Shown here piece by piece: positions 43,740 through 52,623 of a stretch of 64,000 bases of DNA. The stretch is from Pontibacter liquoris (lineage in GTDB: Bacteria; Bacteroidota; Bacteroidia; Cytophagales; Hymenobacteraceae): the NCBI RefSeq assembly GCF_022758235.1, contig NZ_JALEBG010000001.1, positions 1,488,001 to 1,552,000 on the forward strand, written 5' to 3'. Positions within the stretch are counted from its first letter, which is position 1. Each line of letters opens with the position of its first letter. Below the pieces are notes generated by a model, which saw only the letters and a list, made by a program, of their open reading frames with translations, did no database searches and was not told the DNA's origin. A program made the translations under genes and the position numbers.

Positions 43740-44618
43740 CTACTTCCTGATTTCCCCGTCGGCGTATACCAGCCACAGCGGTACGTCAATGTCTGAGTTG
43801 TATACTTCGGTAGGCACGCTGCCCAGGCTTAGTGCCGGCAGGGCGTTGTTCCCTCTCAAGCCAAGTACCAACAGGTCGTGGTGCCCCTTTTCCAGGTGCA
43901 GGGCAATGCGTTCGGCAATGCTTTTGTTGGCCGCGCGCACCAGCGTATAAGGCACACCGGCAATCTCCGGATGGCGCTTCTGCAGGTCGGCGAATTTTCC
44001 TCTTACCACTTCCACTGCTTTCCGAACCGCTTCTTCTTCCGATATGAGCGGAAAAAACTGTGTTGGCAACCGGTATACGTGCAGGATCTCCAGCGCTAGC
44101 CCCAGCTGGTCCGAGAGCGTTTTGCTGAGCCGGAGCGCATGTAGCGAAGTATCTGAAAAGTCGATCGGCACAAGTACTTTCCGGATGTTGAAACTGGCTG
44201 TTTCGGGGCAGACCAACACGCTGCAGGGAAGTATACGCAGTAATTTTGTGCCTTGCGCGCCGGTTCTATTTCCGCTCATGGTCTTACCCAATAGTGTCAG
44301 CTTTATGCGATAGCGCCGCACCAGGTCGGCCAGTATTACCTCAGTGTTGGGCTCCTGGCTAATCAGTATTTCGTAATCGGTGATGTTATCGAATTGCTCT
44401 GCTACTATATCGTCGATATTCCCTTCTACCTCTTTACTCAGATCCAGATCTCCCAGCATTTCCCGAAAATCATCAGCCAGTTCGTAGAGTTTGATGTTGT
44501 GTACGAAGTATACTTTCTGAACCTGCAGGCGTTCGCAGACGGAGCGGGAGAAGGCAACGAGTTTTTCGTCCAGGTCGGTCAGATCGAGACAGACCATCAT
44601 GGCATCTATTGGGATCAT
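43740..44618 (-). CDS. Universal stress protein, tandem UspA domains
   Basis: 292-residue cytoplasmic protein with two UspA-type halves. The second has VLVPIDFSDTSLHALRLSKTL and the ATP-binding-like LLVLGLRGNNALPALSLGSVPTEV. The first half begins MMVCLDLTDLDEKLVAFS and is more degenerate. The start overlaps the BCCT stop codon (ATGA, 44615-44618), so it is translated with the transporter. The pairing suggests a regulatory Usp attached to an osmolyte transporter. Confidence 0.88.
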   Translation of the reverse strand: MIPIDAMMVCLDLTDLDEKLVAFSRSVCERLQVQKVYFVHNIKLYELADDFREMLGDLDLSKEVEGNIDDIVAEQFDNITDYEILISQEPNTEVILADLVRRYRIKLTLLGKTMSGNRTGAQGTKLLRILPCSVLVCPETASFNIRKVLVPIDFSDTSLHALRLSKTLSDQLGLALEILHVYRLPTQFFPLISEEEAVRKAVEVVRGKFADLQKRHPEIAGVPYTLVRAANKSIAERIALHLEKGHHDLLVLGLRGNNALPALSLGSVPTEVYNSDIDVPLWLVYADGEIRK

Positions 44619-46288
44619 AGCTCATCTGGGTTTGGTGATTTGGGTAAAATTGGAGTGTCTTTTATACTTTCAGCTGTTCTGGCGTCCTGTTTCCGGGCCC
44701 GTTTGGCCAGCATTTCGGCTAAAAGTTGCTGGTACGCCTTGCGCTGTTGAGCCTTTCCGAGCCTTTCTTCCTCATCGGCCTCTTCGCTCAGGCCACGGTA
44801 CAGGCTGATGCACATCAGCAAAAGTATAATGGCAAAGGGCAGGCCCGTGATGATGACAGCAGTTTGAAGCGCCTGCAGGCCGCCGCCGATCAGTAGCACT
44901 GCCGCGATAGCGCCGCCTGCCAACGCCCAGAAAATACGTATGCCGACCGGTGGATTGAGCTTGCCGCCGGAGGTCAGGCTCACCACTACCAGCGAACCGG
45001 AGTCGGAAGAAGTGACAAAGAAGCCTGCTACAAGTATAACGCCGATCACGGAAAGCGTGGTGGAGAAAGGCAGCTGCTCAAAGAACACGAACAAGGCGGT
45101 GGACATATCGGCTGCGACGGCATTTGCAATGGTGGGATCGCCGGCCAGGGTGTATCGCAGGGCAGTGCTGCCAAAGGCCGTCATCCACAGGAAGCAGAGC
45201 AGGGAGGGGGCGATGAGCACGCCAAGTATAAATTCCTTGATGGTTCGCCCTTTGGAAACCCGGGCAATAAAAATGCCCACAAACGGCGCCCAGGAAATCC
45301 ACCAGGCCCAGTAAAACACCGTCCAGGAACCTTGCCAGTTTCGGGTGGAGTAGGCCTCGTTCCAGAACGAGAGCTGCATGAAGTTGCCGATGTAGGAACC
45401 GGTGTTCTGCACGTAGGAGCCAAGTATAAAAACAGTCGGACCCAGCACCATCACGGCCACCAGTATAAACAGCGCCACCCGGATGTTCCATTCGCTCAGG
45501 ATTCGCACCCCTTTGTCTACCCCTGTTACGACCGATATTGTTGCAATGCCGGTAATCACAATTATAAGAATGATTTGGGTGGTGATATCGTTCACAATGG
45601 CGGGAAATACGTGGTGTAACCCAGCGCCTACCTGTTGCACACCCAGCCCCAGCGAAGTGGCTAGTCCGAAAAGCGTCGCGATCACAGCCAGAATATCGAT
45701 CACATGCCCCACCACGCCATGGATGCGCTCTCCCAGAAAAGGGTAGAAGGCTGAACGCACGGTAAGTGGCAGCTGCCGGTTATAGGTAAAGAAGGCCAGT
45801 GCCAATGCTACCAGCGCATAAATAGCCCAGGCATGCAGCCCCCAATGCAGGAACGTGAAGTTCATGGCCTGCCGGGCGGCGGCAGGTGTGCCGGGCTCCC
45901 CCAGCGGAGGCGTCTGGAAGTGGTTGATCGGCTCAGCAATGCTCCAGAACAGCAGGCCTATGCCCATACCGGCGCTAAAGAGCATGGCAAACCAGGCCGA
46001 GGTGGTGAACTCCGGTTTGGCATCTTTGCCACCCAATCTTATTTTGCCAAACCGGCTGAAAGCCATGTACAGGCAGTACGCTACAAAGATGTTAACGCTG
46101 AGGATGAACAGCCAGCCCATGCTGGATGTAATGGCTGCCTGGGTGGCGCTGAAAAACTCCTCCGCATCCTTCCTGAAAATAAGTACAAGGGCAATGCTTA
46201 CTACCAGGAACACGATGGATGACCAGAACACAGGGCCGTTTACATCCAGACCAAACGATTTCTTTGTATCACTTTTTATTTTACTCAT
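44615..46288 (-). CDS. BCCT family transporter (betaine/choline/carnitine type)
   Basis: 557-residue inner membrane protein with about 12 helices. Signature segments are FAMLFSAGMGIGLLFWSIAEPINHF and the tryptophan-rich WTVFYWAWWISWAPFVGIFIARVSKGRTIKEF, which line the quaternary-ammonium site in BCCT members. SDSGSLVVVSLTSGG follows. The C-terminal tail is long and charged (LGKAQQRKAYQQLLAEMLAKRARKQ), possibly osmosensory. It is upstream of the usp gene and 17 bp downstream of a porin gene; the three form one operon. Confidence 0.93.
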   Translation of the reverse strand: MSKIKSDTKKSFGLDVNGPVFWSSIVFLVVSIALVLIFRKDAEEFFSATQAAITSSMGWLFILSVNIFVAYCLYMAFSRFGKIRLGGKDAKPEFTTSAWFAMLFSAGMGIGLLFWSIAEPINHFQTPPLGEPGTPAAARQAMNFTFLHWGLHAWAIYALVALALAFFTYNRQLPLTVRSAFYPFLGERIHGVVGHVIDILAVIATLFGLATSLGLGVQQVGAGLHHVFPAIVNDITTQIILIIVITGIATISVVTGVDKGVRILSEWNIRVALFILVAVMVLGPTVFILGSYVQNTGSYIGNFMQLSFWNEAYSTRNWQGSWTVFYWAWWISWAPFVGIFIARVSKGRTIKEFILGVLIAPSLLCFLWMTAFGSTALRYTLAGDPTIANAVAADMSTALFVFFEQLPFSTTLSVIGVILVAGFFVTSSDSGSLVVVSLTSGGKLNPPVGIRIFWALAGGAIAAVLLIGGGLQALQTAVIITGLPFAIILLLMCISLYRGLSEEADEEERLGKAQQRKAYQQLLAEMLAKRARKQDARTAESIKDTPILPKSPNPDEL

Positions 46289-46305
46289 GCATCGGGTTTT
46301 TATGG

Positions 46306-47454
46306 TTAGAAATAGTACCCCATGTTAATGTTGAAGCGCATGTGCCATCTGGTGTCGCCGGGTGTGCCTGCAGCCAGGGCATTCGTCCATTCGGGGCCCA
46401 GCCAGGGGTGATTGTATCCGAAAGCAGCGTCGGTGTAGATATACATGGGGCCGGCGGTAAAGAGCGCACCAAGTACATTCATATGGGCATTTTCGTAACT
46501 GTTGATACGCTTGTTGTAAAAGCCGTAGTTGTTGTAAACATCTATACTTTGTACGAGGCGGGTTTGCAAAGGAATATGGTAGGCGATACTTGCCGTATAA
46601 ATTTCTCCTTTGTTGGCTACGTTGTAGTTGGCCCCGTAAGCGCCCATTTCCAGAAAGTTTAGGTTAGCTTCGGCAGGATACTTAGGTTGAAAACGGTAGA
46701 GCATGGCTTGCAGCTTGATGTTCCAGGGGCTGTGGTCGGTTTTGTACTCATAGTGCAGGGCCCCGGCGTAGCGGGTGCCGTTTTGCCCTGTGTCGAGGTT
46801 GTAGAGCAGCCCGCCCTGCAGCGAAACCCCCAGTTCATGGGCCAGGCTATCTCCCAGGCGCCCTATTACTTTAAAGTCGAGCTGGTTGTTTTCCTTGTTT
46901 CGCCCGGTTACATCGTAAGAATAGCGGTTGGGGCTGGGGTCAGTCAACGCAAAGACAAATTCCTCCGCGCTTTTATAGTAGGCCGCCTGCCACTGCCAGC
47001 GGCCGGTGTCGTGAATATACTTTACCCCCATGTCATGGTCGTCCTCAAAGCCAACATAATAGGTAATGTTAAAGAACCAGTTGTTGGAGTTGTATTGCTG
47101 AATACCAAAGGGCACCTGATTCAGCCCGACCTGTAGCTGCGATTTCTCTGAAAAATCATACTGGAACCACGCTTGTTTTAGGAATGAGCCGCCGAAAGCC
47201 TGGGAGTAGTGGCGGAACTCTGCGTTGAGCTTGATGCCTTTGTAGGCGGATTCTACATTGATGCGGAACATGTCAAAGCCAAAATCACCGCCACGGTCCA
47301 ATTGGTCCTGCTTCCAGGTAGAGAGATTATAGTTAAAGCGCACGGCACCACCCAGCTTCAGGTAGGGCTTCTCCTCCGGCTTCGCTTCGGGGGCTTGTGC
47401 CTGGCATATACTACTGATCAGGAGAAGAATCGCGGAGATATATAATCTTACCAT
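46306..47454 (-). CDS. Outer membrane porin-like beta-barrel protein
   Basis: 382 residues from the ATG at 47454: signal peptide MVRLYISAILLLISSICQAQ, then a beta-barrel (LKLGGAVRFNYNLSTWKQD, EFRHYSQAFGGSFLKQAWFQYDFSEKSQLQVGLNQVPFGI) ending in aromatic MRFNINMGYYF. I prefer this ATG to the GTG at 47466, which would add MLLF only. It starts the porin-BCCT-Usp operon, so a role as the outer membrane pore for the same substrate is likely. Family assignment is only general (DUF/phosphate-selective porin-like). Confidence 0.85.
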   Translation of the reverse strand: MVRLYISAILLLISSICQAQAPEAKPEEKPYLKLGGAVRFNYNLSTWKQDQLDRGGDFGFDMFRINVESAYKGIKLNAEFRHYSQAFGGSFLKQAWFQYDFSEKSQLQVGLNQVPFGIQQYNSNNWFFNITYYVGFEDDHDMGVKYIHDTGRWQWQAAYYKSAEEFVFALTDPSPNRYSYDVTGRNKENNQLDFKVIGRLGDSLAHELGVSLQGGLLYNLDTGQNGTRYAGALHYEYKTDHSPWNIKLQAMLYRFQPKYPAEANLNFLEMGAYGANYNVANKGEIYTASIAYHIPLQTRLVQSIDVYNNYGFYNKRINSYENAHMNVLGALFTAGPMYIYTDAAFGYNHPWLGPEWTNALAAGTPGDTRWHMRFNINMGYYF

Positions 47455-47777
47455 AAAAAGCAGCACAAAAATTAAAGTAATCCCTTATTAGGTTGGACGG
47501 TTCTATAGCAGAAACGTTGCTCAAAAGGGATGAGTGTGATCATTGGTACATAGGCCCGAAAGGTGCTAAAGACTTGATAAAGAAAGATAAAGGGTTAACG
47601 GGCTAAACTTCTGTAATTGGCAGGTTACATCCTGGTAAAGGAGGTCTTGCTACAGGAAGCGGCCTATTTTTATACTTGTAACCGTGCCTTGGTTTGCCGT
47701 CTGAACACCTAAAAGGAAATCTACCTGGTAAGAGTAGGGGATACGATATTGCCAGAAAGCAATGGTCGTTAAAAGGA
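47455..47777. other. Spacer with imperfect inverted repeat
   Basis: No gene supported. GGCAGGTTACA (47619-47629) can pair with TGTAACCGTGCC (47677-47688) with a one-base bulge across a 47-nt loop. It could be an RNA structure in the region between the porin start and SulP stop, but the function is unknown. Confidence 0.3.
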
Positions 47778-49553
47778 TTAGTGAGCAGCGGGTTCTTCTT
47801 CGTCTTCCAGCAGCCAGGCTTCTGCATCCACCACCGCATTATGCGTGGAGAGCCCAAGCTCAGGCGACACCTTAAAGGCTTTTACCGGCCCGTTGATGCG
47901 CAATTTGTAGGAGTGCTTCACCTCTCTGTATACTTCATCACTAACTCCTGTCAGGTAGAGTTTGCCCTTCACATCCTGCAACATGGCAGCATAGCTGGCT
48001 AGCACCGAAATCAGGGTAGCGCCCAGATGCGTGCGGCCTCGCAGGCGCAGTATCACCACGGGGTTCTGGACATTTCCTGGTTTGGGTAACAGATGCTCTA
48101 ATGTGCGGGCCCCGGCATAGAATAAATTGCCATACACATTGAGTACGGTTACCTGGTTCCCTTTCAGGGTTTTGGGTGGCTTGTGCTCTTCTATTTTACC
48201 ATCTTCCCGCTTGCGGAGCTCCACCAGCGATATTTCGGTGGAGGTACGTGTAATAAATAGAAAGGCAGAAAGAAGTACGCCGATGCCTACCGCAGTAGGT
48301 ATAGGTAAGACCAGGGTCGCTCCGAAAGTAACCCCTCCAGCCAGCAACGAAGGCCATGATTTCCAGCCCGAATTCCAGGTAGAAGCAATATCAGAAAGCT
48401 TGATGCTCCGGGTGCCGGCCAGGATGAGCATGGCGCCCAGCGAAGGCATGGCCGTATGCGCCACAATACCCGAAAACACAACAACGATCAGGGCCATTGC
48501 CAGCCCCGAAAGAATGACGGACCACCTGGTTTGTGCCCTGGCCAGCACATTAACAGCCGTGGTGCCTAGAGATCCCCCTACCGGAAGGCCCTGAAAGAAA
48601 CCGCAGGCAATATTAGCAGCTCCCTGCGCTACAAAATCCCGGGAGGTGCTGGTAGCCGTCCCATTTTTGTTAGGCACATTCTGGCTTACCCCCGCCCCTT
48701 GTATGAGAATGACGATGGCTACCGCCAACGCCCCGGTTATGATCTCGATGCTGATAGCGGAAAACGGCGGCACAAGCAGGCTAGGAAAACCGCCGGTAAT
48801 GTCGCCGACATCCTGCACGACTTTTACTTCTTCCAGCCCAGCAAAAAAAACGATAATTGACGGAATGGCGATGGCAATTAAAGCAAAGAACTTTTTAAGC
48901 GGGGTTTTCTGCAGGAAGATTGCCAGCAGAATGGTTAAGGCAGCCATACTTACCGAAGCTAAATGCACCTGGTTGATATGCCTGAACAGGTTAAAGGTCC
49001 GGATGATGCTGTTACTCCCTTCCGGGGAATAGCCGGTAGCCGTAGGGAGCTGGCTCATCACTAATAAGACTGAAATGCCGGTCAGAAAACCTGTCATCAC
49101 CGAAAAGGAAACAAACCGGGTCAAGCGCCCCATCTTCAAGAGCCCCATGATAACCTGGAAAACACCAATGAGCACCACCAGCAGAAAAAATACCTTCCCG
49201 CGCTCTTCCGCCGGCAAGCTACCGATGGTCTGGCCCGCCATGATGGCCGAAGCACTCGTGGCGGTGATCATCATCAAATGGGTACTGGAAAAAAGTCCGC
49301 CAACCAACGGGCCCGATATACAGGCATATAGGCCGTAGATAGGGCTAACGCCTGCCAACAGGCCGTTCGCCATACCATCCGGCAGACTGCTGACAGCAGT
49401 TGTCAGCGCGGCAATGCCATCCTGCTGTAGCTTGTTGCGCGGCGGTACTTTCCGGGCTGCATTTTGTACCGCATCACGCAGCACCGAAAGCCCGGGCAGG
49501 TGAAACTCCTCGTCTGGCGTCGTTGCTTTTTCCTCAGTAGTAACTTCTGGCAT
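47778..49553 (-). CDS. SulP family inorganic anion transporter with STAS domain
   Basis: 591-residue protein. About 12 membrane segments include the SulP signature ALTTAVSSLPDGMANGLLAGVSPIYGLYACISGPLVGGLF and FFQGLPVGGSLGTTAVNV. A C-terminal STAS domain (about 455-575: VTVLNVYGNLFYAGARTLEH) follows. The substrate may be sulfate, bicarbonate or dicarboxylate. No partner (for example carbonic anhydrase) is next to it. Transcription is on the same strand as the downstream porin operon but with a 323-bp spacer. Confidence 0.93.
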   Translation of the reverse strand: MPEVTTEEKATTPDEEFHLPGLSVLRDAVQNAARKVPPRNKLQQDGIAALTTAVSSLPDGMANGLLAGVSPIYGLYACISGPLVGGLFSSTHLMMITATSASAIMAGQTIGSLPAEERGKVFFLLVVLIGVFQVIMGLLKMGRLTRFVSFSVMTGFLTGISVLLVMSQLPTATGYSPEGSNSIIRTFNLFRHINQVHLASVSMAALTILLAIFLQKTPLKKFFALIAIAIPSIIVFFAGLEEVKVVQDVGDITGGFPSLLVPPFSAISIEIITGALAVAIVILIQGAGVSQNVPNKNGTATSTSRDFVAQGAANIACGFFQGLPVGGSLGTTAVNVLARAQTRWSVILSGLAMALIVVVFSGIVAHTAMPSLGAMLILAGTRSIKLSDIASTWNSGWKSWPSLLAGGVTFGATLVLPIPTAVGIGVLLSAFLFITRTSTEISLVELRKREDGKIEEHKPPKTLKGNQVTVLNVYGNLFYAGARTLEHLLPKPGNVQNPVVILRLRGRTHLGATLISVLASYAAMLQDVKGKLYLTGVSDEVYREVKHSYKLRINGPVKAFKVSPELGLSTHNAVVDAEAWLLEDEEEPAAH

Positions 49554-49730
49554 TGTTTATACTTTTAGGGGGACCTGCTATTTCTTACTTGTGTTCCCGA
49601 CTGAGAATCGTAGGAGGGAGGCAGCGTATAGACCTTGCCCCGATACCGGCATTAAGTTCTGTCATTGGTTTCTGCACAGGTTCAACTGATATTTTTGCCA
49701 GTAGTTTGTTTACTTTCCATAGCTGATGTT

Positions 49731-49853
49731 TTATTTGGTGATTTCTTGCAGGGTATAGGCCAGGCCCGCAGAAAGCATGCTGAGCACCAAGAATACCGGT
49801 ACAACGATGTTGAGAAACTTTGGCAGCATACTCTCCATTCCGTTCAGAACCAT
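49731..49853 (-). pseudogene. Possible remnant of a bile-acid:Na+ symporter-type gene
   Basis: A 40-codon minus-strand reading frame, ATG at 49853. It reads MESMLPKFLNIVVPVFLVLS and then MLSAGLAYTLQEITK, a charged start and one hydrophobic helix ending in (M/L)xxGLxxTL. This resembles the first helix of BASS/ACR3 family transporters (GMGLSLTL). The frame stops there, and no continuation is visible downstream in any frame, so it could be a decayed fragment or a genuine single-pass peptide. Not established. Confidence 0.3.
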
Positions 49854-50120
49854 GATTTTAAAGCTTCTCAGACGATAATCCAGGCGATCTGCGCGAGCAT
49901 CTGCCCTTGCTATACTTCCGATAGGTTATTGAAATAAACCACTTTAAGATTAACGTATAGGTATGCTGCGAGTTGATGCAAAGCTATGTTGATGTGCCTT
50001 AGCAAATGCTTCCTGGCATTAACATAACAAAGGAGGAGACTGAAAGTAGCAAAAGCACTGAAGCGAACTCTTGGATCAACAGCTAGCCAGGAGGTGAGTT
50101 GTAGTGGACTGCCAGCTATC

Positions 50121-50162
50121 AAACCAAAAGCCTCTTAGCATTAACTAAGAGGCTTTTGGTTT
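50121..50162. terminator. Strong bidirectional terminator
   Basis: A perfect 18-bp stem (50121-50138 with 50145-50162, 6-nt loop) beginning with A-rich AAACCAAAAG and ending in CTTTTGGTTT. It lies 15 bp after the cytochrome gene stop (minus strand) and works on either strand. Confidence 0.85.
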
Positions 50163-50176
50163 ATATATAAATGCTT

Positions 50177-51469
50177 TTAAAGTGATTTCAGATATTCTTC
50201 CAGATTGCTCTTTTCTGCTGCAGTCAGGTGCAATAACATATGCTCATCGTAATGATCGATCACGTCAGCAAGCGTCGCATACCTGCCATCGTGATAAAAG
50301 CCTCCTTTCGCTCTTGTAAATAGCCCGCCTAAAGGCGTAGTCCGGTATTTGCCAGTGGGAGATCGCATCGCGGCAAAATCATCTATACCTAGTTCTTCAG
50401 CCGTATGAAGCACATTATCAGCCAGCAAGGGAGGGATGTGGCACGAGGCGCATTTTGCTTTCGTTAAAAATAAGGCTTTTCCCTTACCTGCTTTCTGGTG
50501 ATCGTAACTACCGGTCGGAGGTTTAGGCGCAGGGAGTGAATGCTGATAAGCACGCAAAGCCGCTAATTTGGGCGTGATCAGATCCGGACTATGCATCACA
50601 TTGTAAAACTGATTTTCAACAGCAATCTGGTACTTTTCGGGGTCATTTAAACGGGGATCTGAAAAATTACCCTTGCCATGCATCTCCAGATTGGCAACAA
50701 ACGAATTCCAGTACGTGATGTCTCCCCACCCGGTGTATGTTGTCAGCTCGATTCCTTTTAATCCGAAGGCAGCAGGAAGTAAATTGGCGGCTACTTTTCC
50801 ATCCGGGCGCAGGGCTTTACCATCCACAAACAGAACAGCATCATATTTGCCGGGTCCCCACTTGCTCAGCACTGATCTGAGCGTTCCTTCGTCTACATGC
50901 AGCATATCGGCTATGGGCTTCGCATTATCGGTAAGCGAAATAATGGCTCCTACATTCAGGTCCCGGTTAGGCCAGCCGTCAAGCCGCTTTCCAATGCCAG
51001 GAGCAAAAGAGTTATCGACGGTCGAATGGCAGGAGGCACATGTAATACCTATCGCTTTGATATTCCCACTTTCATCCAGGATTCCCTTAACACCAACTAC
51101 CGCATTGAGTTTAACAAGTGCAAGTGTGGTAGCCGGATCATTGAGATCGATGGTGCCGGATTTTATGCCTGCAACTACTTCCGCCGGCAGGGCGTCCGCA
51201 TCTACTTTTAACCCCACCGCCAAGGCCGTTGCAGGACTAACGCCTGCTCCAAACCCCCCGTTTTTTTCACCGGCTATGGCTTTATCCAGGTGCAGCAGGC
51301 CACTCCAGAAATCCTCGTCCCCAAAGGTATCATACCGAAAGATTTCTTTCCCCTGGACTTCTTCTCCTATAGGAACCGGAGTATCCGAATCTTTAGAGCA
51401 CTGTACAAAAGCGATGGAACCGGTAAATAAAATGGACGCCAAAACAAGCCCAGTCATTTTGTTTTTCAT
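50177..51469 (-). CDS. Di-haem cytochrome c peroxidase-like lipoprotein
   Basis: 430 residues with a lipoprotein signal (SIAFVQC, Cys24), so periplasm or surface. There are two c-type haem sites: Cys144-Ala-Ser-Cys147-His148 (GITCASCHS) and Cys340-Ala-Ser-Cys343-His344. The latter is in a domain with YRTTPLGGLFTRAKGGFYHDGRYATLADVIDHYD, the familiar bacterial CCP/MauG pattern. Its substrate (hydrogen peroxide or an organic substrate) is not decided by sequence. A long, charged N-terminal region precedes the first haem. It is a lone gene and ends at a strong terminator. Confidence 0.88.
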   Translation of the reverse strand: MKNKMTGLVLASILFTGSIAFVQCSKDSDTPVPIGEEVQGKEIFRYDTFGDEDFWSGLLHLDKAIAGEKNGGFGAGVSPATALAVGLKVDADALPAEVVAGIKSGTIDLNDPATTLALVKLNAVVGVKGILDESGNIKAIGITCASCHSTVDNSFAPGIGKRLDGWPNRDLNVGAIISLTDNAKPIADMLHVDEGTLRSVLSKWGPGKYDAVLFVDGKALRPDGKVAANLLPAAFGLKGIELTTYTGWGDITYWNSFVANLEMHGKGNFSDPRLNDPEKYQIAVENQFYNVMHSPDLITPKLAALRAYQHSLPAPKPPTGSYDHQKAGKGKALFLTKAKCASCHIPPLLADNVLHTAEELGIDDFAAMRSPTGKYRTTPLGGLFTRAKGGFYHDGRYATLADVIDHYDEHMLLHLTAAEKSNLEEYLKSL

Positions 51470-51517
51470 AAGCGTATTTTTTAATGGTTTATAATCCTGT
51501 TCCGGGATAAATCCGGT

Positions 51518-51739
51518 TTAGCTGCTTGTTTTATCATGAAATCCGATCTTGTACTCCTCCCATATTTCCCGTTCCACTATCCTGTGGGAAGGACGTTTGG
51601 AGCGCTGATTACCCGGGTGATCGATCAGGTAGTGGTCAAGCTGTTTGAATGCTGTGCAGCCATACCCTTCCCTGATGCTAGGTATCTGCTTTTGTATTAG
51701 ATGTTTAGGACAGGGAATGGTTACAAATGATCGTTGCAA
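51518..51739 (-). CDS. Hypothetical 73-residue protein
   Basis: Short soluble reading frame with a TTG start (51739), upstream of the cytochrome gene on the same strand (48 bp gap). Composition is plausible for a small protein (VTIPCPKHLIQKQIPSIREG, RIVEREIWEEYKIGFHDK), with one Cys pair spread apart and no membrane segment or known motif. I do not recognise the family. It may be real or a chance frame. Confidence 0.35.
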   Translation of the reverse strand: MQRSFVTIPCPKHLIQKQIPSIREGYGCTAFKQLDHYLIDHPGNQRSKRPSHRIVEREIWEEYKIGFHDKTSS

Positions 51740-52077
51740 ATTTTCCCTTTTTTTGTGACAGGAAATTTATTGCAATAGTATAGCGCTAGCTTAGTGCAAG
51801 AGGCTTAACAAGAGCCACTTGCAGCAGGAGAAGAGGAGGGGCAGCCAAACAGCCTGAACATCATTATCTATTGCCTTACAAAGTCGGAGTGGTTATACTT
51901 AACAGCGGGAGGACAAGTATGGCAGCGGCACGTAAAACGGAATAAGGCTATTGGTAGCGGCCGGGCAGCACAACAGTAGTGGGAGAGGGCTTTGAAAAAT
52001 TAATTCCTTTAGTAAAGAGGAGTGTAAATGAGAAGGAGTTTACCTATTTTAGGAAAATAGAAACAATTTCAAAAATA

Positions 52078-52093
52078 AGTTTGTTGTTTAACT
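52078..52093. promoter_or_regulatory. Candidate MarR operator 1 (overlaps promoter)
   Basis: AGTTTGTTGTTTAACT shares 12 of 16 positions with the perfect palindrome 12 bp upstream of the tolC gene (52596-52611). It covers the TTTG -33 element and the first part of the promoter spacer, so binding would block RNA polymerase. This is inference from position and sequence. Confidence 0.45.
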
Positions 52094-52111
52094 ATTATAC
52101 CTTTAACTTTG
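52080..52111 (+). promoter_or_regulatory. Bacteroidota-type promoter of the marR-tolC-emrAB operon
   Basis: TTTG at 52080-52083, a 20-bp spacer and TAACTTTG at 52104-52111 (TAnnTTTG exact). The expected start near 52117 leaves a leader of about 9 nt to the ATG at 52126. Confidence 0.75.
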
Positions 52112-52125
52112 CAGCCCAATAAAAG

Positions 52126-52578
52126 ATGACGCCTAACCAAAACGCAAATTTCGCAAACTTCCTGCACGAGTTATCCAAAGTAACATCGGCTATGAAGGGG
52201 TTTATGCGTCAAAAATTTAAGGCGTATGACGTTAATATTACCTTTGAAATGCTGGAGGTGCTCCGGTTTTTGTGGAAGAAGGACGGCATCAACCAACAGG
52301 AAATAGCCGATGCGATCCTCAAAGACAAAGCCAGCCTGACTTACCTGCTCGATAACCTGGTACGCCGCAAACTGGTGCAGCGCACAGAAGACAGCCGGGA
52401 CCGCCGTAACAAGATCATCACCTTAACCAAAGAAGGCCAGCAAATGAAGGACCTGATCCTGCCCTGGATCACGGAGATGTATGAGATTGCCGGCCGGGAA
52501 ATACCCAACGAACTGATTGGCAGCGGGCTGCTCTTGTTCGAATCGATCTACCGGAATTTCGAGCAGCAGCATAAATAA
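52126..52578 (+). CDS. MarR family transcriptional regulator
   Basis: 150-residue winged-helix repressor. The DNA-binding part is INQQEIADAILKDKASLTYLLDNLVRRKLVQRTEDSRDRRNKI with the wing RDRRNKIITLTKEG. The N- and C-terminal helices form the dimer. It is the first gene of an operon with tolC, emrA and emrB, so it should sense a toxic compound and release the operon. The promoter overlaps a near-palindrome and a perfect palindrome lies after its stop, both likely its own operators. Confidence 0.93.
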   Translation: MTPNQNANFANFLHELSKVTSAMKGFMRQKFKAYDVNITFEMLEVLRFLWKKDGINQQEIADAILKDKASLTYLLDNLVRRKLVQRTEDSRDRRNKIITLTKEGQQMKDLILPWITEMYEIAGREIPNELIGSGLLLFESIYRNFEQQHK

Positions 52579-52595
52579 AAATTTTTTATATTATT

Positions 52596-52611
52596 AGTTA
52601 AATATTTAACT
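52596..52611. promoter_or_regulatory. Candidate MarR operator 2, perfect palindrome
   Basis: AGTTAAATATTTAACT is a perfect 16-bp inverted repeat starting 18 bp after the marR stop and ending 12 bp before the tolC ATG. It has the size and AT-rich character of MarR sites. A site between operon genes would tune transcription of the efflux genes or act as a second operator. Confidence 0.5.
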
Positions 52612-52623
52612 GTTTAGAACTTT

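Larger units (their letters stand above)
49554..50176. other. Spacer between SulP and cytochrome genes
   Basis: A 620-bp stretch holding a possible 40-residue reading frame (separate entry) and the cytochrome terminator near its right end. Otherwise I see no gene. The AAGTATA motif appears at both ends (49558 and 49911). Confidence 0.4.
51740..52125. other. Spacer upstream of marR
   Basis: No gene supported. The last 50 bp hold the marR promoter and a candidate operator (separate entries). The rest is G/A-rich with no visible hairpin. Confidence 0.5.

Noticed and set aside
45078..45491. Minus-strand 137-residue frame inside the BCCT gene
   Set aside because: It is an alternative frame of a well-supported transporter gene and lacks any membrane pattern.
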